Positions 9,163 to 21,135 of a DNA stretch of 38,892 nucleotides are shown here, piece after piece. The stretch is from contig JBBHKE010003446.1 in the NCBI GenBank assembly GCA_037447655.1, forward strand, positions 1 to 38,892. Reading direction: 5' to 3'. Both the position numbers and the translations under genes were made by a program. The DNA comes from Zygnema cylindricum (lineage: Eukaryota > Streptophyta > Zygnematophyceae > Zygnematales > Zygnemataceae). The notes under the pieces were generated by a model, which worked only from the letters and a program-made list of their open reading frames with translations, was not told the DNA's origin and did not search any database. Position 1 is the first letter of the stretch. The number at the start of each line of letters is the position of its first letter.

Positions 9163-10849
9163 GTGACCAGGCTGTGAGCGTTACATAATTAAAAATAAAC
9201 AGTACAAAAAAGACACAACTGAGATAGACAACACAAAAGCAAATGCATATTTAATTCACTTAAAGGAAAAACGAGACCAGAGTTTGACCATAACATGAGA
9301 GAAAAATACTGACTTCAGGTTAAGATGTGGGAGATGGGAGGAACATAACATCCTTAATGTGTAAAAATAATTAAAAAGAGGAAAAAATGTTCAAGAAAGA
9401 AAGAATAAGACAGGAAAAGAAGTTCATAACATGTGAAAGACTAACTGAAACGAAAACAGAAGAAAAATGAGAAAAGCAACAACATCAAAGAAGCACAAAA
9501 ATTACCGTGAGAAAGAGTCAAACAAAATTTGTTCCACCATACAAAAAGGAAAAGACAAATCATTTGACAAAAAGGTAACCTATTTGACAAAAGAGTAAAC
9601 AATTTCATAAAAGGATAAACTATTCGACAATAGGGGGGAGATGGGGAGAAGGATGAGGGACAGGTGAGGGGGGGTGAGGGAGACGAAGGAGGAGGTGAAG
9701 AAGGGGATAGAGAGACGGCCAAGGGGTAGAGGTAGGGGTGGGAGAGGAGGAGATGGGGAAGATCATTGTCGTATCTTGAAAAATCACCAACTCTAATAGC
9801 GATGTAAGTTGTCCTTCTTATATAGCTGTAAGAATAAAAAACCCTAACTGTGGCTTCTCTTCAAAGACTCGAGAATCCAAAGTGATTCTACAAAATAGGA
9901 GATATAAAAAAATAATATGGTCGCTATTACAACAAATGGTACATATTGAGAAAAATTATAATAGCGTTGTAAAACAATTAGCATAAAGACTGTCTTTGAG
10001 TTCATAATTTCCGGTTTGAATGACGTGGACGATTTGTGGACCACAAAAAAAAATAGCATAAAGAAGAAAAGATAGTATGATTAAACGTTACACAGTGTTA
10101 AGTGGAAAAAAAAAAAAAAAAGCCGGGGCCAAATATGTGTTGTTAATGCTAATAACAATCCACAGAATAGTACACCGCTCATTGCTTTTTGAATTGATCC
10201 CTCTTATTTGTATGAATATTTTTCTGCCCCAAAATCAATATTAGAGACACTATTTGGTTAAGTGGCCTATAATTAGAGAAGTTGATTCTAATAAAGAGTT
10301 CACACAATTTATAGGAGTTAATTATAGTAGTGTTAACACTAAAATTGACTAACTCTTAATAGCGACGGGCGGTGTGGGGAACAGCAAAAGTGATCTTATA
10401 AAATATAGAAAACATAATTTATAAGAACGACTTAATAAGTTGAAAGGGAAATGTAAATTTTCAAACAAAAGATTCGAAGACAATCAGTAAAGGGACTGGC
10501 AATCATTACCATGTTAGCCCCCCAACTCTATATACCCGATTGAGCCTAAGTCAAAGCTACACTGATAAATAAAAAAAGTTTAAGGTGGTGAAGAGCAAGA
10601 CATGCCCTATCCTCACGAAGTAGAATAAGTATAAGAATAAACAATAGTCCCATAGAGTAAAAAAAAATCAAATAAACAATAGCCCTATCCTCACAGAGTA
10701 GAAAAAAAAAATTGAACAATCGTACAGATTGTAAATGTCCAGAATCTAAGAAAGCAGTATTAACAACAATTGATGCAGTTGTGTGGACCATATTAACATA
10801 ATTTTCCTTCTTATAAACATGTGCATTCATATGCATATCTGCATGTTAA
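9163..10849. other. Intergenic, AT-rich, with a short purine tract
   Basis: No gene is supported. A purine-rich patch lies at about 9632-9760. The phrase AACTCTAATAGCGA at 9790 recurs in modified form near 10348 (ACTCTTAATAGCGACGGGCG) and near 29051, and resembles the end of the large palindrome arms, so fragments of that repeat family may be here. Confidence 0.35.
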
Positions 10850-11215
10850 AAAAGAAGAAGTGTGTAAATTACACTAATAATTGCATAATATGTGTATTTA
10901 CACTAATCTTTAAATAAAATGTGTGCTTTGATACTAATATCTGCAAAAATATGTGTATCCATACGACTCTCTGCATGAATGAGAGTATTAACACTAATAT
11001 TTGCATAAAAAATGTGTAAATTACACTAAATTTTAAAAAGAGTCCAAATGTCTCATTTTCCGTAACTTATGTGAATACTCGAAAACACATATTCAAGGAA
11101 TGCAGGTCACCATGTGTATATTGTTCTTACTGTATTTACTGTAATTTATTTATTTACTGTATTTTACTACATTTTCTGCATTTTCTCATATTTACTGTAT
11201 TTACTGAATTTAACG
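10850..11215 (+). repeat. Degenerate tandem repeats (TGTGTAAATTACACTAAT type, then ACTGTATTT type)
   Basis: From about 10855 to 11035 a unit of roughly 35-45 bases recurs with the core ATGTGTATTTACACTAATATTTGCATA. From about 11125 to 11215 phrases of TTTACTGTATTT recur. Both are loose repeats with no coding content. Confidence 0.55.
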
Positions 11216-12579
11216 CAATATAATTAGTTTACTATATTGAAATGGTTTACTTCACTCATTTCACTTACTTCTATAAAATATTTGTCCCAAACCCTTAAAA
11301 AAAAAACATCAATAAAGGAAAAGAACATCCAAAAAAAGAGAAAAGCCTCCAAAAAAGAAAGAAAAACATCCAGTTTAGATTTAAAAATCTAGCATTACAA
11401 AAGATTTTGTAACAACACAGAAAAAAAAAAAACAAACAAAAGTAAAAAATATGACAAAGAATGTCATTCATCACCTTACCAGAAAATAAATATTGAGAAA
11501 AAGATAACTATTGAAGGGGAGAATTCAATAGTCAAGATGCAGAATCAGAAAATGAAAAAGAATTGCTAAATTTTTGAAGGAGAAAAATTCACTGGGAGTG
11601 AAATAAAAGTGCACCTTAATTAATGAGGGAGAGAAGTCATAAAACTGCAATATCTTGCAACCAGCTTCACTGCAGACTTTGTCTTAAAATTTAAAATGCG
11701 CACTAAAAAAATATAATTAACCCTAGAAAAATGGCAAAGCTAAGGGTCGATCGGTACTGTACCTTCCCCTAATCCAACCGTTCGTCCATTACGGTAAACG
11801 TCCCACTATTATTTAGTGCGAACCTGCTGAAAAGTGCGCAAGAACGATGTTTAATGGTATCGCACGGTAAATCACTGCTGTAGATGTGACTAGGTTCATC
11901 GGATATATTCAGTTGATACTAAAAGTGAAAACTAAAATCGAGTAATTGACTAATTGAGTAATTTCGCTTTAATAGTCATAACTGATTAATTCCTTACCAC
12001 ACTATTAACGAAAGGCAGTTGTACCAGGACATTTGAATCGGACGGTTTGTGCAACCATCGTAAAACTAATCGAGCTTGCCACAGTTCTGTGGTTTCTATG
12101 CTGAATGTAGTCATAGAGGATGGCGTAATACTATGCCGTACTGCCATATCCTGCGATAAGGAGGACCTGTTCCCAGTCGTTGATGTCCAATTAGTACGGA
12201 TGTCGACTTTTTACGAAAACTACGTAATATTCGTCGATTTCATGCTTTTCGTAAATTTCGTACCATTTTTATGTACAGAAATGTACGAAAAGCGAAACCC
12301 TAGAAAATCCATAAAGAATCTTTAGAAGTACGAAAAATCAACAGGAAATGTACGGCACTATACGAAAAGTGTACCATAAAAAATCTTTAAGTACGAATAA
12401 TCTTAGGCAGCTGTACTGAAAATATAAAGGAACGTACGGCAATGTACTCTAGAAATCCTAATATCCCCCCTTATAAAAACCCTCTAAAAATTACGGGAAT
12501 GTATGTGCACTGTACGAAAGTGTACGAAAAATGTGTTTCAATCATAGTTGTTCATATCGTATTTTACTCACGATTCAAA
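11216..12579. other. Intergenic, becoming GTACG-rich rightwards
   Basis: No gene is supported. From about 12180 the sequence is rich in TACGAAA and GTACG words, and the stretch 12190-12290 resembles 14525-14630 in the same orientation. This suggests a repeat flanking both sides of the large palindrome. Confidence 0.4.
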
Positions 12580-14430
12580 CCCGCGAGTCAGAGGTCGCAA
12601 AAGTCAAAAAATTTCATACCCGAAACCGACCACTTTTTTTTTTTCAAAATCTGAGTAACCGACGCCCGACCGAGTTTTGTCACGCTCCAAAATTGTTAAC
12701 CGTTAACCGACCGTCGTTTACTAAAAAAAAAATTAACCGAATCTTGATTTTCGCGACTAACCGTGCCCGCCCGTAACCGAAAAAGTACAAAATTAATCAA
12801 TGTACGACGGAATAAGCCAATAATTACGATTTGTCGCGTTCCCTAAGATTTGCGAAATGAATAGTGTTACTACACCGCGAATCGTAATTAGAGTAATGAA
12901 AAAATTAGAGTACAAAAACTAAAAAAAAAAACATTGACGCTAATTAAGATTTAAAAAAAAAAAAAAAAAAGGTGTATTCTAATTTCGGCGTTTATGCTAA
13001 TTTGGGAACAGCAAAAATCGAATATTAGTTGTACGATTATATACATTAATATATGTATCCGTACAAAATATTAAAAATCGTACGCCGTCGTGAAATTTAA
13101 ATATCCGTACATGTAAGACTAATTTACGTGTCAGAACAATCCCGTTTTTTTAGCGCAAGATCCTATGCGTGCGCGTCTGATTTAACTCATTTCTTGTAAA
13201 ATTTTCACATGAAAAGGTACATTTATGTACGGTCTGACATCGACCGTACACCACACTATTTAGATATTTTTGTAATTCGTCCTTTACGCTATTTTGTACG
13301 GTACCTTAATTAACGTCAAGGAAAAATTAAAATCATGTATCCTATTTGAGGAAAAAAATCAAAATTTTAAGAACCCAAATTAGTGTCGTTGACACTAATA
13401 ACGATGCGCGGTGTACCGTGTCAAATTTGCGACGCTTTGTCGCGTTCCCTAAGATTTGCGAAATGAATAGTGTACTACTGTGTCAGATTTGCGACTCTTT
13501 GTCGCGTTGCCTAAGATTTGCGAAATTAATATTGTACTACCGTGTCAGATTTGCGACGCTTTGTCGCGCTCTTTTTGATTTGCGAAATAAATAGCTTATT
13601 ACAGTACACCGCGCATCGTTATTAGTGTCACGGTCACTAATTTGGGTTCTTAAAATTTTGATTTTTTTCCAAAAATAGTATACGTGATTTTAATTTTTCC
13701 TTGACGTTAATTGAGGTTCCGTACAAATTAGCGTACAGAACGAAAGTACATTAATATGTAAATAGTGTGGTGTACGGTTGATGTCAGACCGTACATAAAT
13801 GTACCTTTTTAGTTGAAAATTTTACAAAAAATGACTTAAATCGGACGCGTTCGCATAGGAACGTGCGCTAAAAAAACGGGATTGGTCTGACATGTAAATA
13901 AGTCTGACATGTACGGATATTTAAATTTCACTACGGTGTACGATTTTTTATATTTTGTACGGATACATATAATAATGTATATAATCGTACAGAAAATTTT
14001 CCATTTTTGCTGTTCCAAATTAGCGTTTACACTGAAATTAGAATAAACCTTTTTTTTTTTAATTTTCAAATTCTTAATTAGCGTCAATGACGGTATATTT
14101 ACTTACACACTATTTAAACTTTGACACTAATAACGATGCGCGGTGTACCGTGTCAGATTTGCGACGCTAATCATGATGTCACGTACTTCCACGATGCCAG
14201 AGAGTACAAAGTACAAGAATGTTGGATTATAGGGACAGTACAAAATTTTCTTTTTTTTTGGTTTTTTCGTTAACCGACCGTTTTTTTTTTCCTGGTGAAT
14301 CAACCGACCGTAACCGCCCGACCCCCAAAATTTGGCAACTGAATCCGTTCCGGATCCGGCGCGGGCGGTCGGTTAACGGTCGGTCACGGTTTCGGTTGAC
14401 CGTTTGCGACCTCTGCCGCGAGTAATGCGT
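12580..14430. repeat. Giant imperfect palindrome, best arms about 12830-13416 and 13603-14172
   Basis: Matching landmarks run in mirror order around a centre near 13509: GACACTAATAACGATGCGCG (13391-13410) against its complement ending at 13624; the poly-T CCCGTTTTTTTAGCGCA block (from 13141) against 13860-13880; GGGAACAGCAAAAATC (13005) against 14005-14020; GACGCTAATTAAGA (12936) against 14071-14084; GCAGAGGTCGCAAA-like sequence (12585) against 14403-14416. The arms are diverged by substitutions and small indels. There is no reading frame. It could be a foldback transposon or two head-to-head copies of one repeat. A diverged single-arm copy occurs near 28640-29060. Confidence 0.8.
13417..13602 (+). 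repeat. Three exact 62-bp tandem units forming the palindrome loop
   Basis: Units 13417-13478, 13479-13540 and 13541-13602 are each 62 bases. Each begins GTGTCARATTTGCGAC after one base, continues TTTGTCGCG and GATTTGCGAAAT, and ends in a TAC/TTAC tail. They fill the space between the palindrome arms exactly. A further copy of part of the unit lies near 12833-12870 at the outer left and another near 14145-14166 at the outer right. Confidence 0.9.
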
Positions 14431-14717
14431 AGAAATCGGCAAGGTCGATTTGAAAAAATCGTTAGTGATTGCGAATCCGTACAATTTCGTACATGTAAAA
14501 AAATTGAATTTACATCATAGAAGTCCCATTCGTACGGATTTGGACTTTTTCCCGAAACTTCGTAGTATTCGCACGTTTCGTAAATTTCGTAGATTTCGTA
14601 CGTCTCAGATTGTACGAAAAATTGTACGGACATTAAATAAAAAAAAAAACTGCTTCATTTGCGCGCGCGTATTTTTATTTGTCCTCCACTCCGTCTTCAG
14701 AAGGAAAATTCCGGCGC

Positions 14718-15535
14718 TCACCGCTAGTTCGCTGAATTTTTTAGAGACGCCGTAAATTTCACCGCTCGCCGCTAGTTCGCTGAACTTTTAGAAACGCCGT
14801 AAATCTCGGCGCTCCCCGCTAGTTCCCAGAAATTTTTAGAGACGCCGTAAATTCCGCCACTCGCCGCTAGTTCGCTGAGCTTTTTAGAGACGTCGTAAAT
14901 TTCGCCGCTCGCCGCTAGTTCGCTGAACTTTTTAGAGACGCCGTAAATTCCGCCGCTCGCCGCTAGTTCGCTGAACTTTTTAGAGACGCCGTAAATTTCG
15001 GCGCTCGCCGCTAGTTCGCTGAAATTTTTAGAGACGCCGTAAATTCCGCCGCTCGCCGCTAGTTCGCTGAGCTTTTTAGAGAAGCTGTAAATTTCGGCGC
15101 TCGCCGCTAGTTCGCTAAACTTTTTAGAGACGCTGTAAATTTCGGCGCTCACCGCTAGTTCCCTGAAATTTTTAGAGACGCCGTAAATTCCGTCGCTCGT
15201 CGCTAGTTCGCTCAACTTTATAGAGACGGCGTAAATTCCGCCGCTCGCCGCTAGTTCGCTGAACTTTTTAGAGACGCCGTAAATTTCGACGCTCACCGCT
15301 AGTTCGCTGAACTTTTTAGAGACGCCGTAAATTCCGCCGCTCGCCGCCAGTTCGCTGAAATTTTTAGAGACGCCGTAAATTCCGGCGCTCGCCGCTAGTT
15401 CGCTGAACTCTTTAGAGACGCCGTAAATTCCGCCGCTCGCCGCTAGTTCGCTGAACTTTTTAAAGACGTTGTAAATTCCGGCGCTCGCCGCTTGTTCGCT
15501 GAAATTTTTAGAGACGCCACTAGTTCGTTGCAACA
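14718..15535 (-). repeat. 48-bp minisatellite, about 17 units; open on the minus strand as a 16-residue repeat
   Basis: The unit CGCCGCTAGTTCGCTGAACT...TTAGAGACGCCGTAAATTC recurs every 48 bases; one more isolated unit lies at about 15645-15690. On the minus strand 14772-15620 is an open frame of 282 codons whose repeat reads SELAASGGIYGVSKKF with changes mainly at GG/AE/AG before IY; I count 15 IY-containing units. A 48-base unit is a multiple of three, so a single stop-free unit would make the whole array open, and I do not take this as proof of a protein. It lies beside the dispersed repeat that recurs at 22190, where only one unit is present. Confidence 0.9.
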
Positions 15536-16490
15536 AACTAGCGGCGAGCGGCGTCCCCAAGGCGGTTTCCTTGAGTCGTATTGCGTCATTTGTGTGTGCG
15601 TATGTTTTTTTGTCCTCCACTCCGTCTTCAGAAGGAAGTTGCTGTTAGAGACGCCGTAAATTCCGCCACTCGCTGCTAGTTCGTTGAACTTTTCATTTTT
15701 TTGGGTATTGAATATTTGAAATTTTTGAAATTTGAAAGTCAAAATAAGGTACGAATTTTAAAAATTCCGAAATCGTTTGATGCGCTCTTTACGTAGTAAT
15801 CGTTAGTTTAATCCGTGCGTGTTATGCGCATGGGACATTTATGATTTACATGTAACGAAGTTTGTACATTTTCCGTACAATTTCCATCAGAAGTCCGTAC
15901 ATTTTTTGTACAATTCCGTATATTTCCCGTAAAAAATTTGTTCAACTTACCGGAACAAAAAGTACTACGAAATGTATCATATCTTTTCGTCAAAGTACGT
16001 ATATTTACCGTACATAATCGTACATATACCATAAAATGTCGTATAGTTCCCGCAAATTGTCCGTTCAATTTATCGGACAGAAGAATGTCGCGTTTTATTG
16101 CGATTGTTCAAACGTCACCCCTAATACGTAAAAATCAGAAAAAATGAAAAATCGCGTGATTTGAACAACTATGGTTTGAATGAAAGTGGACAATCTCATG
16201 CAAACATGTCGATTTCCTGGCTGGCTCTCGTGCGTGCAAATCAACCGTGACATATGCAACTCAGACCTCCATTGGTACTCAGAGTAGGCAGCTTACTAGA
16301 TGCCTCTAGGATAGCCTCAATTAAGAGGTCTTTGGTTGAGTATTGTTGACACCCTAACTGAATACAGACTGACCAAACTGCACCCCTTAGAAGAGTAGAC
16401 TCCCCTGAGTCTACTACAAAAAAATCCTTGAATTTGCTCCCTTGAGTAGTAAATTATCAATGGTCAAAGATGACCTTTTTATACAGGAGC
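15533..16490 (+). repeat. Dispersed repeat, copy A (partner at 22190-23165)
   Basis: From CAAACTAGCGGCGAGCGGCG to AGGAGCTCTCTAA this stretch matches 22190-23165 almost base for base in the same orientation. It covers TTTTTTTGTCCTCCACTCCG, a GTAC-rich central part and the TGACATATGCAACTC block. Its right third overlaps the presumed copia LTR at 16248-17235, so either the LTR is longer than I propose or a composite block was duplicated as a whole. Confidence 0.9.
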
Positions 16491-17235
16491 TCTCTAAGAA
16501 AGATGGGGCTACCTCTAATTTTCTAAGTCCTAAGACCCCTCCTTTAACCCTCTACTACTGATGTACGGAGCTAATCAATTCAGAGTACACTACAGAAAGG
16601 TAGTTGGCTTAGAGTACTTTCTGTACGGCCATTGTACGACATGGCCAAAAAGACGACGCCTGCCATATCCGGGGTCACCATAGTATGTCCCAAAGATGCC
16701 GTCATCCAATGTCATGTTGCCACGTGTCACCCGGTGTGGCTATGACCGCAAACCACCAAATCGAACATTCCACGATGCCGACTTCTTTCTCCCCCATAAG
16801 ATTGATGTCGGCCTTAATTTATAGCCGTTAAAATACAAGCAGTACTTTTGTGTGTAATTTTATTTAACAGTGTCTGTGTGATTGTGGCGAGTTTGTCAGT
16901 AAACCGAACTTCTCTATTTCGTCATCTTTTAATAGCTATAGTACCCTATATACTTCAGCACTGGTCTTACACTATAGGTTAACAGCTACTTTGACGGACT
17001 GTAGGTACCAGGACCAAATCCTGGGTCCGTCAATCCTTTTCGTAAGTTTACCAAGGGTCTGCCTTCTGACTCTACAAGAAGCATAAGCAGCCATGGCTCT
17101 AGCTTCCTCTCCAGCCTTCAGTGACTACGACAAGTATGGAGGCTAGAGAGAGAAACTAGAAACAAGCTGCCTTTGCTTTTTCTTGCTCCTAATTAAATTA
17201 ATTAAGTGACCTAGAAAATACCTTCAATTTTAGCA
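16248..17235 (-). mobile_element. Probable 3' LTR of the minus-strand copia element
   Basis: On the minus strand the polyprotein ends at 17249 and is followed by a purine-rich AAAAATAGGGGAG and then TG at 17235, the classical polypurine tract and LTR start. A TG at 16248 on the plus strand (CA on minus) gives a candidate far end. A diverged relative lies at about 21245-22150 in the same orientation and shares TACTTTCTGTACGGCC, GTACGACA.GGCC and GCAGCCATGGCTC. TATATAG near 16946 on the minus strand could be the LTR TATA box. The left boundary is uncertain because copy B continues across it. Confidence 0.55.
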
Positions 17236-17248
17236 CTCCCCTATTTTT

Positions 17249-17754
17249 CTAGTCACTTTTTATTTTAAGTCCATATCTCTCCCTGCAAAAAATTAATTTA
17301 GGAGAAGGTACAGGCTTAGTCATCATGTCTGCCACCATTTCACTGTCTAGTCTATATTCTAGACTTATTATTTTGATCTCCACCTTTTCTTTAACAAAGC
17401 TAAATCTGATGTCCATGTGTTTTTCTTTAAAATGATGTTTGGGATTAGCAGCAATTACAATTGCTGCTTGATTATCACATAATATATTTTGAATTCCACT
17501 CTTAAGATGCCCCAATTCACCAAGCAAGGATTTGACCCACATCAATTCCTTCACGACGGAGCAAGATGCCATATACTCTCTCTCCATGGTAGACTGAGCA
17601 ATGACCTTTTGCTGCTTACTACTCCAGCAACAAGCACCATTTCCCACATACAACATATATCTAGATGTACATCTTCGCATCGGAGCATCCCAATAGCTGG
17701 CATCACTCCAAGCGGTGATGTCAGTGTTTTTCCCACCCAGATGCAGTCATACAT
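17249..17754 (-). pseudogene. Copia RNase H domain, frameshifted
   Basis: The C-terminal part (17249-17680) carries VIAQSTMEREYMA, the RNase H Glu region, KELMWVKSLLGELG, LCDNQAAI with the catalytic Asp, and HMDIRFSFVKEKVE, ending just before the polypurine tract. The domain start (YDCIWVGK, about 17754) is in another frame, so one frameshift lies near 17650-17690. The role would be degradation of the RNA strand in RNA-DNA hybrids during reverse transcription. Confidence 0.85.
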
Positions 17755-17841
17755 CCCTAGTTCTTATGAGATATCTGAGGACCCTTTTAGTTGCTTCCCA
17801 ATCCTTTTTGGTAGGAGCATTCAGACTCCTACTTAGCACTC

Positions 17842-19022
17842 CTACAGATCTGCCAAATCCAGTGTGGTACAATTCATAAAACAAATCAGACTGCCCACTA
17901 CCGGTTTGTATGGAATAGTTTGCATAAACTTTTTTTCTTCTAGACCTAGTTCATCATGTAGAATTAGGATGTCTCTTTCCTCACTCCCCTCACTTCCCTT
18001 CTTTAGATCCATGGGAGTCGTGCAACTGTTGGCTTTGTTCATCTGAAACTTTTCCAGCATGTTTCCAATTGCCTCTTTCTGAGTTAGTCTAATTATTCTC
18101 TTTTTCGAATCTCTCTTTGCTTGTATTCCCAAAAAATATCTAGCCTCCCCCAAATCCTTCATTTCGAATCTTCCCTTTAGGTCTGTTTTTAGTTTGGTAA
18201 TTTTCTTTAATTACTTACTTAGAACAAGAAGATCATCAACGTAAAATGCAATAAAGCTGACACTTTCCTCATCTTCAAAAACATAAATTGAATGATCTGA
18301 ACTAATGCGGATGTATCCCAGATCGGTAAGGAACTCATGAAGTTCTTGTTCCACTGTCTGGGCGCCTGTTTCAAACCATAGAGAGATTTGTTCAGCCGGC
18401 ATACCTTACTTTTCTCTCCTTGTTCCACGAATCCTTCCGGCTGTCGCATGAAAATCTCCTCCTCTAGTTCTCCATGTAGGAAAGTTGTCTTTATGTCCAT
18501 CTGGTGTACTTCCATGTTTTCTTCAGCTGCCGGACTGAGAAGTATCCGGATCAAGGGAAATTTGACGACCAGAGCTAAGGTTTCTTCGTAGTCTATACCC
18601 TCTTTATGAGTAAAACCTTTCGCCACTAACCGAGCCTTATATCGCTCAATATTATTGTTACGATGCAGTTTTAGTTTGAAAACCCACTTACATCCAATTG
18701 GTTTTCTATCAGGGGGGCAGTCCACCAACTCCCATGTATCAGCCGCCATGATTGAAGCCATCTCATCATTGATGGTGGTCTTCCACCAGTTTCTTTCGGG
18801 ACAGTTCTTTGCCTCTTCATATGTTTGAGGTTCGTCCAGGTGTGACAGTTTAGTTACTTTGTTGTTTACTTGTTTCTCTTGAAGCCTTTTGCTGCTTCTT
18901 CTCCTTCCCTCAAAGTCTGCGGCTGGAATAGATGGTTCTCGTGGATTCTTTCGAATCACCACGGCTTCTCCTTTGTCCCTCGGATCCATATCCGTTTCCA
19001 CCACGTCTTTCGCTTTTGTCAT
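17842..19022 (-). pseudogene. Copia reverse transcriptase domain, with frameshift and stop
   Basis: Begins about 19022 with a hydrophilic linker. It then reads WKTTINDEMASI, WELVDCPPDRKPIGCKWVF, YKARLVAKGFT, HQMDIKTTFLHGEL and NKSLYGLKQAPRQW (to about 18345), where the frame changes. The catalytic FYVDDLLVL motif follows in the new frame (18211-18402), then a stop codon directly after LSK. The third piece (17842-18162) reads MKDLGEARYFLGIQ, the usual thumb region. Motif order is that of Ty1/copia. The breaks make it inactive, although the YVDD motif itself is intact. Confidence 0.9.
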
Positions 19023-19059
19023 TGGTTTTTTCCAAGTTCAAGTCTTTCTCTGTCTGTTT

Positions 19060-20115
19060 TTAATCTGCAAGAATATCATCTTCTTGAAGACCCGGATAGT
19101 TAGGAAGATGAAAGTAATCAGAATTGTCTGACTCAAATCTGATTCTGACTGACTTTGAGGATTTAAAGAGATCTACCGACTTCCCTTCATCCATAGCTAC
19201 CAGATGCTTTACTAAAATTATATCTTCTCTCTTTAGATCATGCACTCTATACCCTTTTACATCCTCATCATATCCTAGCAAGTATACGAGTTTCCTTTTA
19301 GGATCTAGTTTCCAGTTTGATTTATCTGTATCTAAACTGAAGACTTTACTTCCGAAAACCTTTAAGTGAGATAGATCTGGTTTTCGGCCGGTCCATTTCT
19401 CATATGGAGTGTGGCCTTTCACCGCCGAAGTTAGTACTTTGTTTTTGAAATAATTAGCACAATTTATAGCTTCGGCCCAAAATCTTTTTCCTATCCTTTT
19501 ATCTGACAACATACTTCGGGCACCATCATTTAGTGTCTTATTCAATCTCTTTGCAACACCATTCTGTTACGGGTTTTTTGAAACTGTCTTTTGATGTTGA
19601 ACACTATCCTCCCTTCAGAACTCCTCAAACTGATTGGAGGTATACTCCCCTCCATTGTCACTTCTTACTCTTTTTATTGGGGTCTCGTGAAGTTTCTCGG
19701 CCCATGTCTTATATTGTTTGAAATACTCCGGAGTTTCTGATTTGTTTTTAAAAAAATATACCAGGGAGTACCGAGACCAATCATCGGTAATGGTTAGCCT
19801 AAATCTTTTCCCTCCGGGTGATGGAACTCTCGCTGGTCTCCAAATGTCCGTGTGTACCAAACCAAGAACTTTTTCTCCTTTATAAGTTGCTTCCTTTGGA
19901 AATGGTAATCTGTGTGCTTTACCTTGAGCACACCCACTACAATCACTCACATTCTCATTTTCCCCAAAGCGTATCCCGTCAACTACTCCCAACTTTTTCA
20001 TTTCTTTTAACTTTTCTAGATTCACATGCCCAAGTCTCTTATGCCACAACATAATATCATTGACACCAGCATAGTAAAGTTTGTGTTTTTCATTCCTTAA
20101 AGAAAGCCTGAACAT
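19060..20115 (-). pseudogene. Copia integrase (GAG-pre-integrase zinc region and core), defective
   Basis: Upstream part (19615-20115): HKRLGH and CSGCAQGK form the HHCC zinc-binding region, followed by LVHTDIW (first catalytic Asp) and RSDNGGEY (second Asp). The frame is then interrupted by a stop after QFEEF and another before QNGVAKR. In copia integrases the third catalytic residue is the Glu of NGVAER; here it reads Lys. The downstream part (19060-19545) gives the C-terminal region, including YEKWTGRKPDLSHLKVFG. Two stops and the loss of the catalytic Glu mean this copy cannot integrate. Confidence 0.9.
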
Positions 20116-20275
20116 TCATTGGCTACCTTTCTCAGCAGTGAAATACACATCTTCCTCAAAGCTAGTTGTAAAAACTCCTTTTCTGGTGCTAGTTTCAAAA
20201 CCTTTATCATTCAATACAGATGTAGAGATAAGGTTATTATTTAGCTCTGGAATAAACAAAACATCGGAGAATTAA

Positions 20276-20618
20276 CTATTGAGGTTTTCCTTCCATTATG
20301 ACTTTTATATCTACCAATCCTACATACGTGGTGGTAACTACCCTCCCATCCCCATATTCAATCTCTACTGTATGAATCTTTCTCAGCTTAGAGAACAAAT
20401 GCTTACTCTTCCACATGTGAAGGGAGGCACCTGAGTCCACAATCCAACCCCCTTCACCTTTCAATCCCTTGAAAGTACATTTCTGCTTCCGTGGAATTTT
20501 GACTTCAATATTTGCCTCCAACTCCTCATCCAAAAGAAGTTCGTTGTCCTCCTCATCGGATTCTAACTCAAATACTTGTGTGACAAGTGCCTTTTTCTTT
20601 CCTCGTGGCTGACCCCGG
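20276..20618 (-). pseudogene. Copia gag end and aspartic protease, 5' truncated by LTR insertion
   Basis: WIVDSGASLHMW is the retroviral-type aspartic protease active site (DSGA) found in copia polyproteins. It is preceded by an acidic linker (ESDEEDNELLLDEELE). The upstream gag capsid and zinc knuckle are missing: at 20618/20619 the sequence runs straight into an unrelated TGTAA...TTACA LTR. About fifteen codons of open frame beyond that point come from LTR sequence. A gap of about 160 bases with a stop separates this segment from the integrase frame. Confidence 0.85.
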
Positions 20619-21135
20619 TGTAAAAGGGACAAAAATAAGCACCACAATACACCACAATGCACAGCGAAAAGACTCTAAGGATCTCCACGTAGCAACAGCA
20701 AGAGTACACAGCATTCACAATTGAATGTCAAGCTTAATTAATCGGGAGGAAGGTAACAAGATTACAGCTCACTGCAAAGGTCTACTCAAAGAGTGTCCTA
20801 CTGACCAGGCCTACTTCACTATTTAAACAAACTAGCTGGTAGTCAACCTTGTACTGTACAAATGTACACGTAGACCTTCATGGTCAACTAAGACAAATCT
20901 CAAAATATTCTTTTAGAAGAACACCGTTCTATCTACATTCTGTGGCGTTGCTAAAGTGCTAAGCTGCGTTGCTCTCCTGCGCTGCTATGCTGCTACGCTA
21001 CTAAGTAGCTACGCCGCTAAGTTGATACGATGCTATGTTGCGCTGGTCTAGAATCGCAGCTGTACTGCTCTAACACCGCAACTATAGCAGCCTAGTTGCT
21101 AGCTACTTAGTACCCAACTCTGTAACCTTGTTACA
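20619..21135 (-). mobile_element. 517-bp LTR (TGTAA...TTACA) of a second retroelement
   Basis: Ends are TGTAAAAGGG at 20619 and CTTGTTACA at 21135, a five-base terminal inverted repeat with TG...CA limits. On the minus strand it is preceded directly by TTGTGGGAGGCAC (21136-21148), a good polypurine tract, so it is the 3' LTR of a minus-strand element. The interior shows GCTAAGTAGCTACGC-type short repeats near 20950-21115. It interrupts the copia gag. No short flanking duplication was found, consistent with a truncated insertion. Confidence 0.65.

Noticed and set aside
13346-13594. Open frame across the palindrome loop
   Set aside because: It is a translation of the 62-bp tandem units and arm sequence; no protein-like pattern.
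12833-14172. CRISPR-like array, because of repeated 62-bp units
   Set aside because: Units are contiguous without spacers, and the setting is a plant-type nuclear genome.
14772-15620. 282-codon minus-strand frame as a confident protein gene
   Set aside because: The unit length of 48 makes the frame open automatically; no flanking exons, promoter or unique domain. Reported as a repeat instead.
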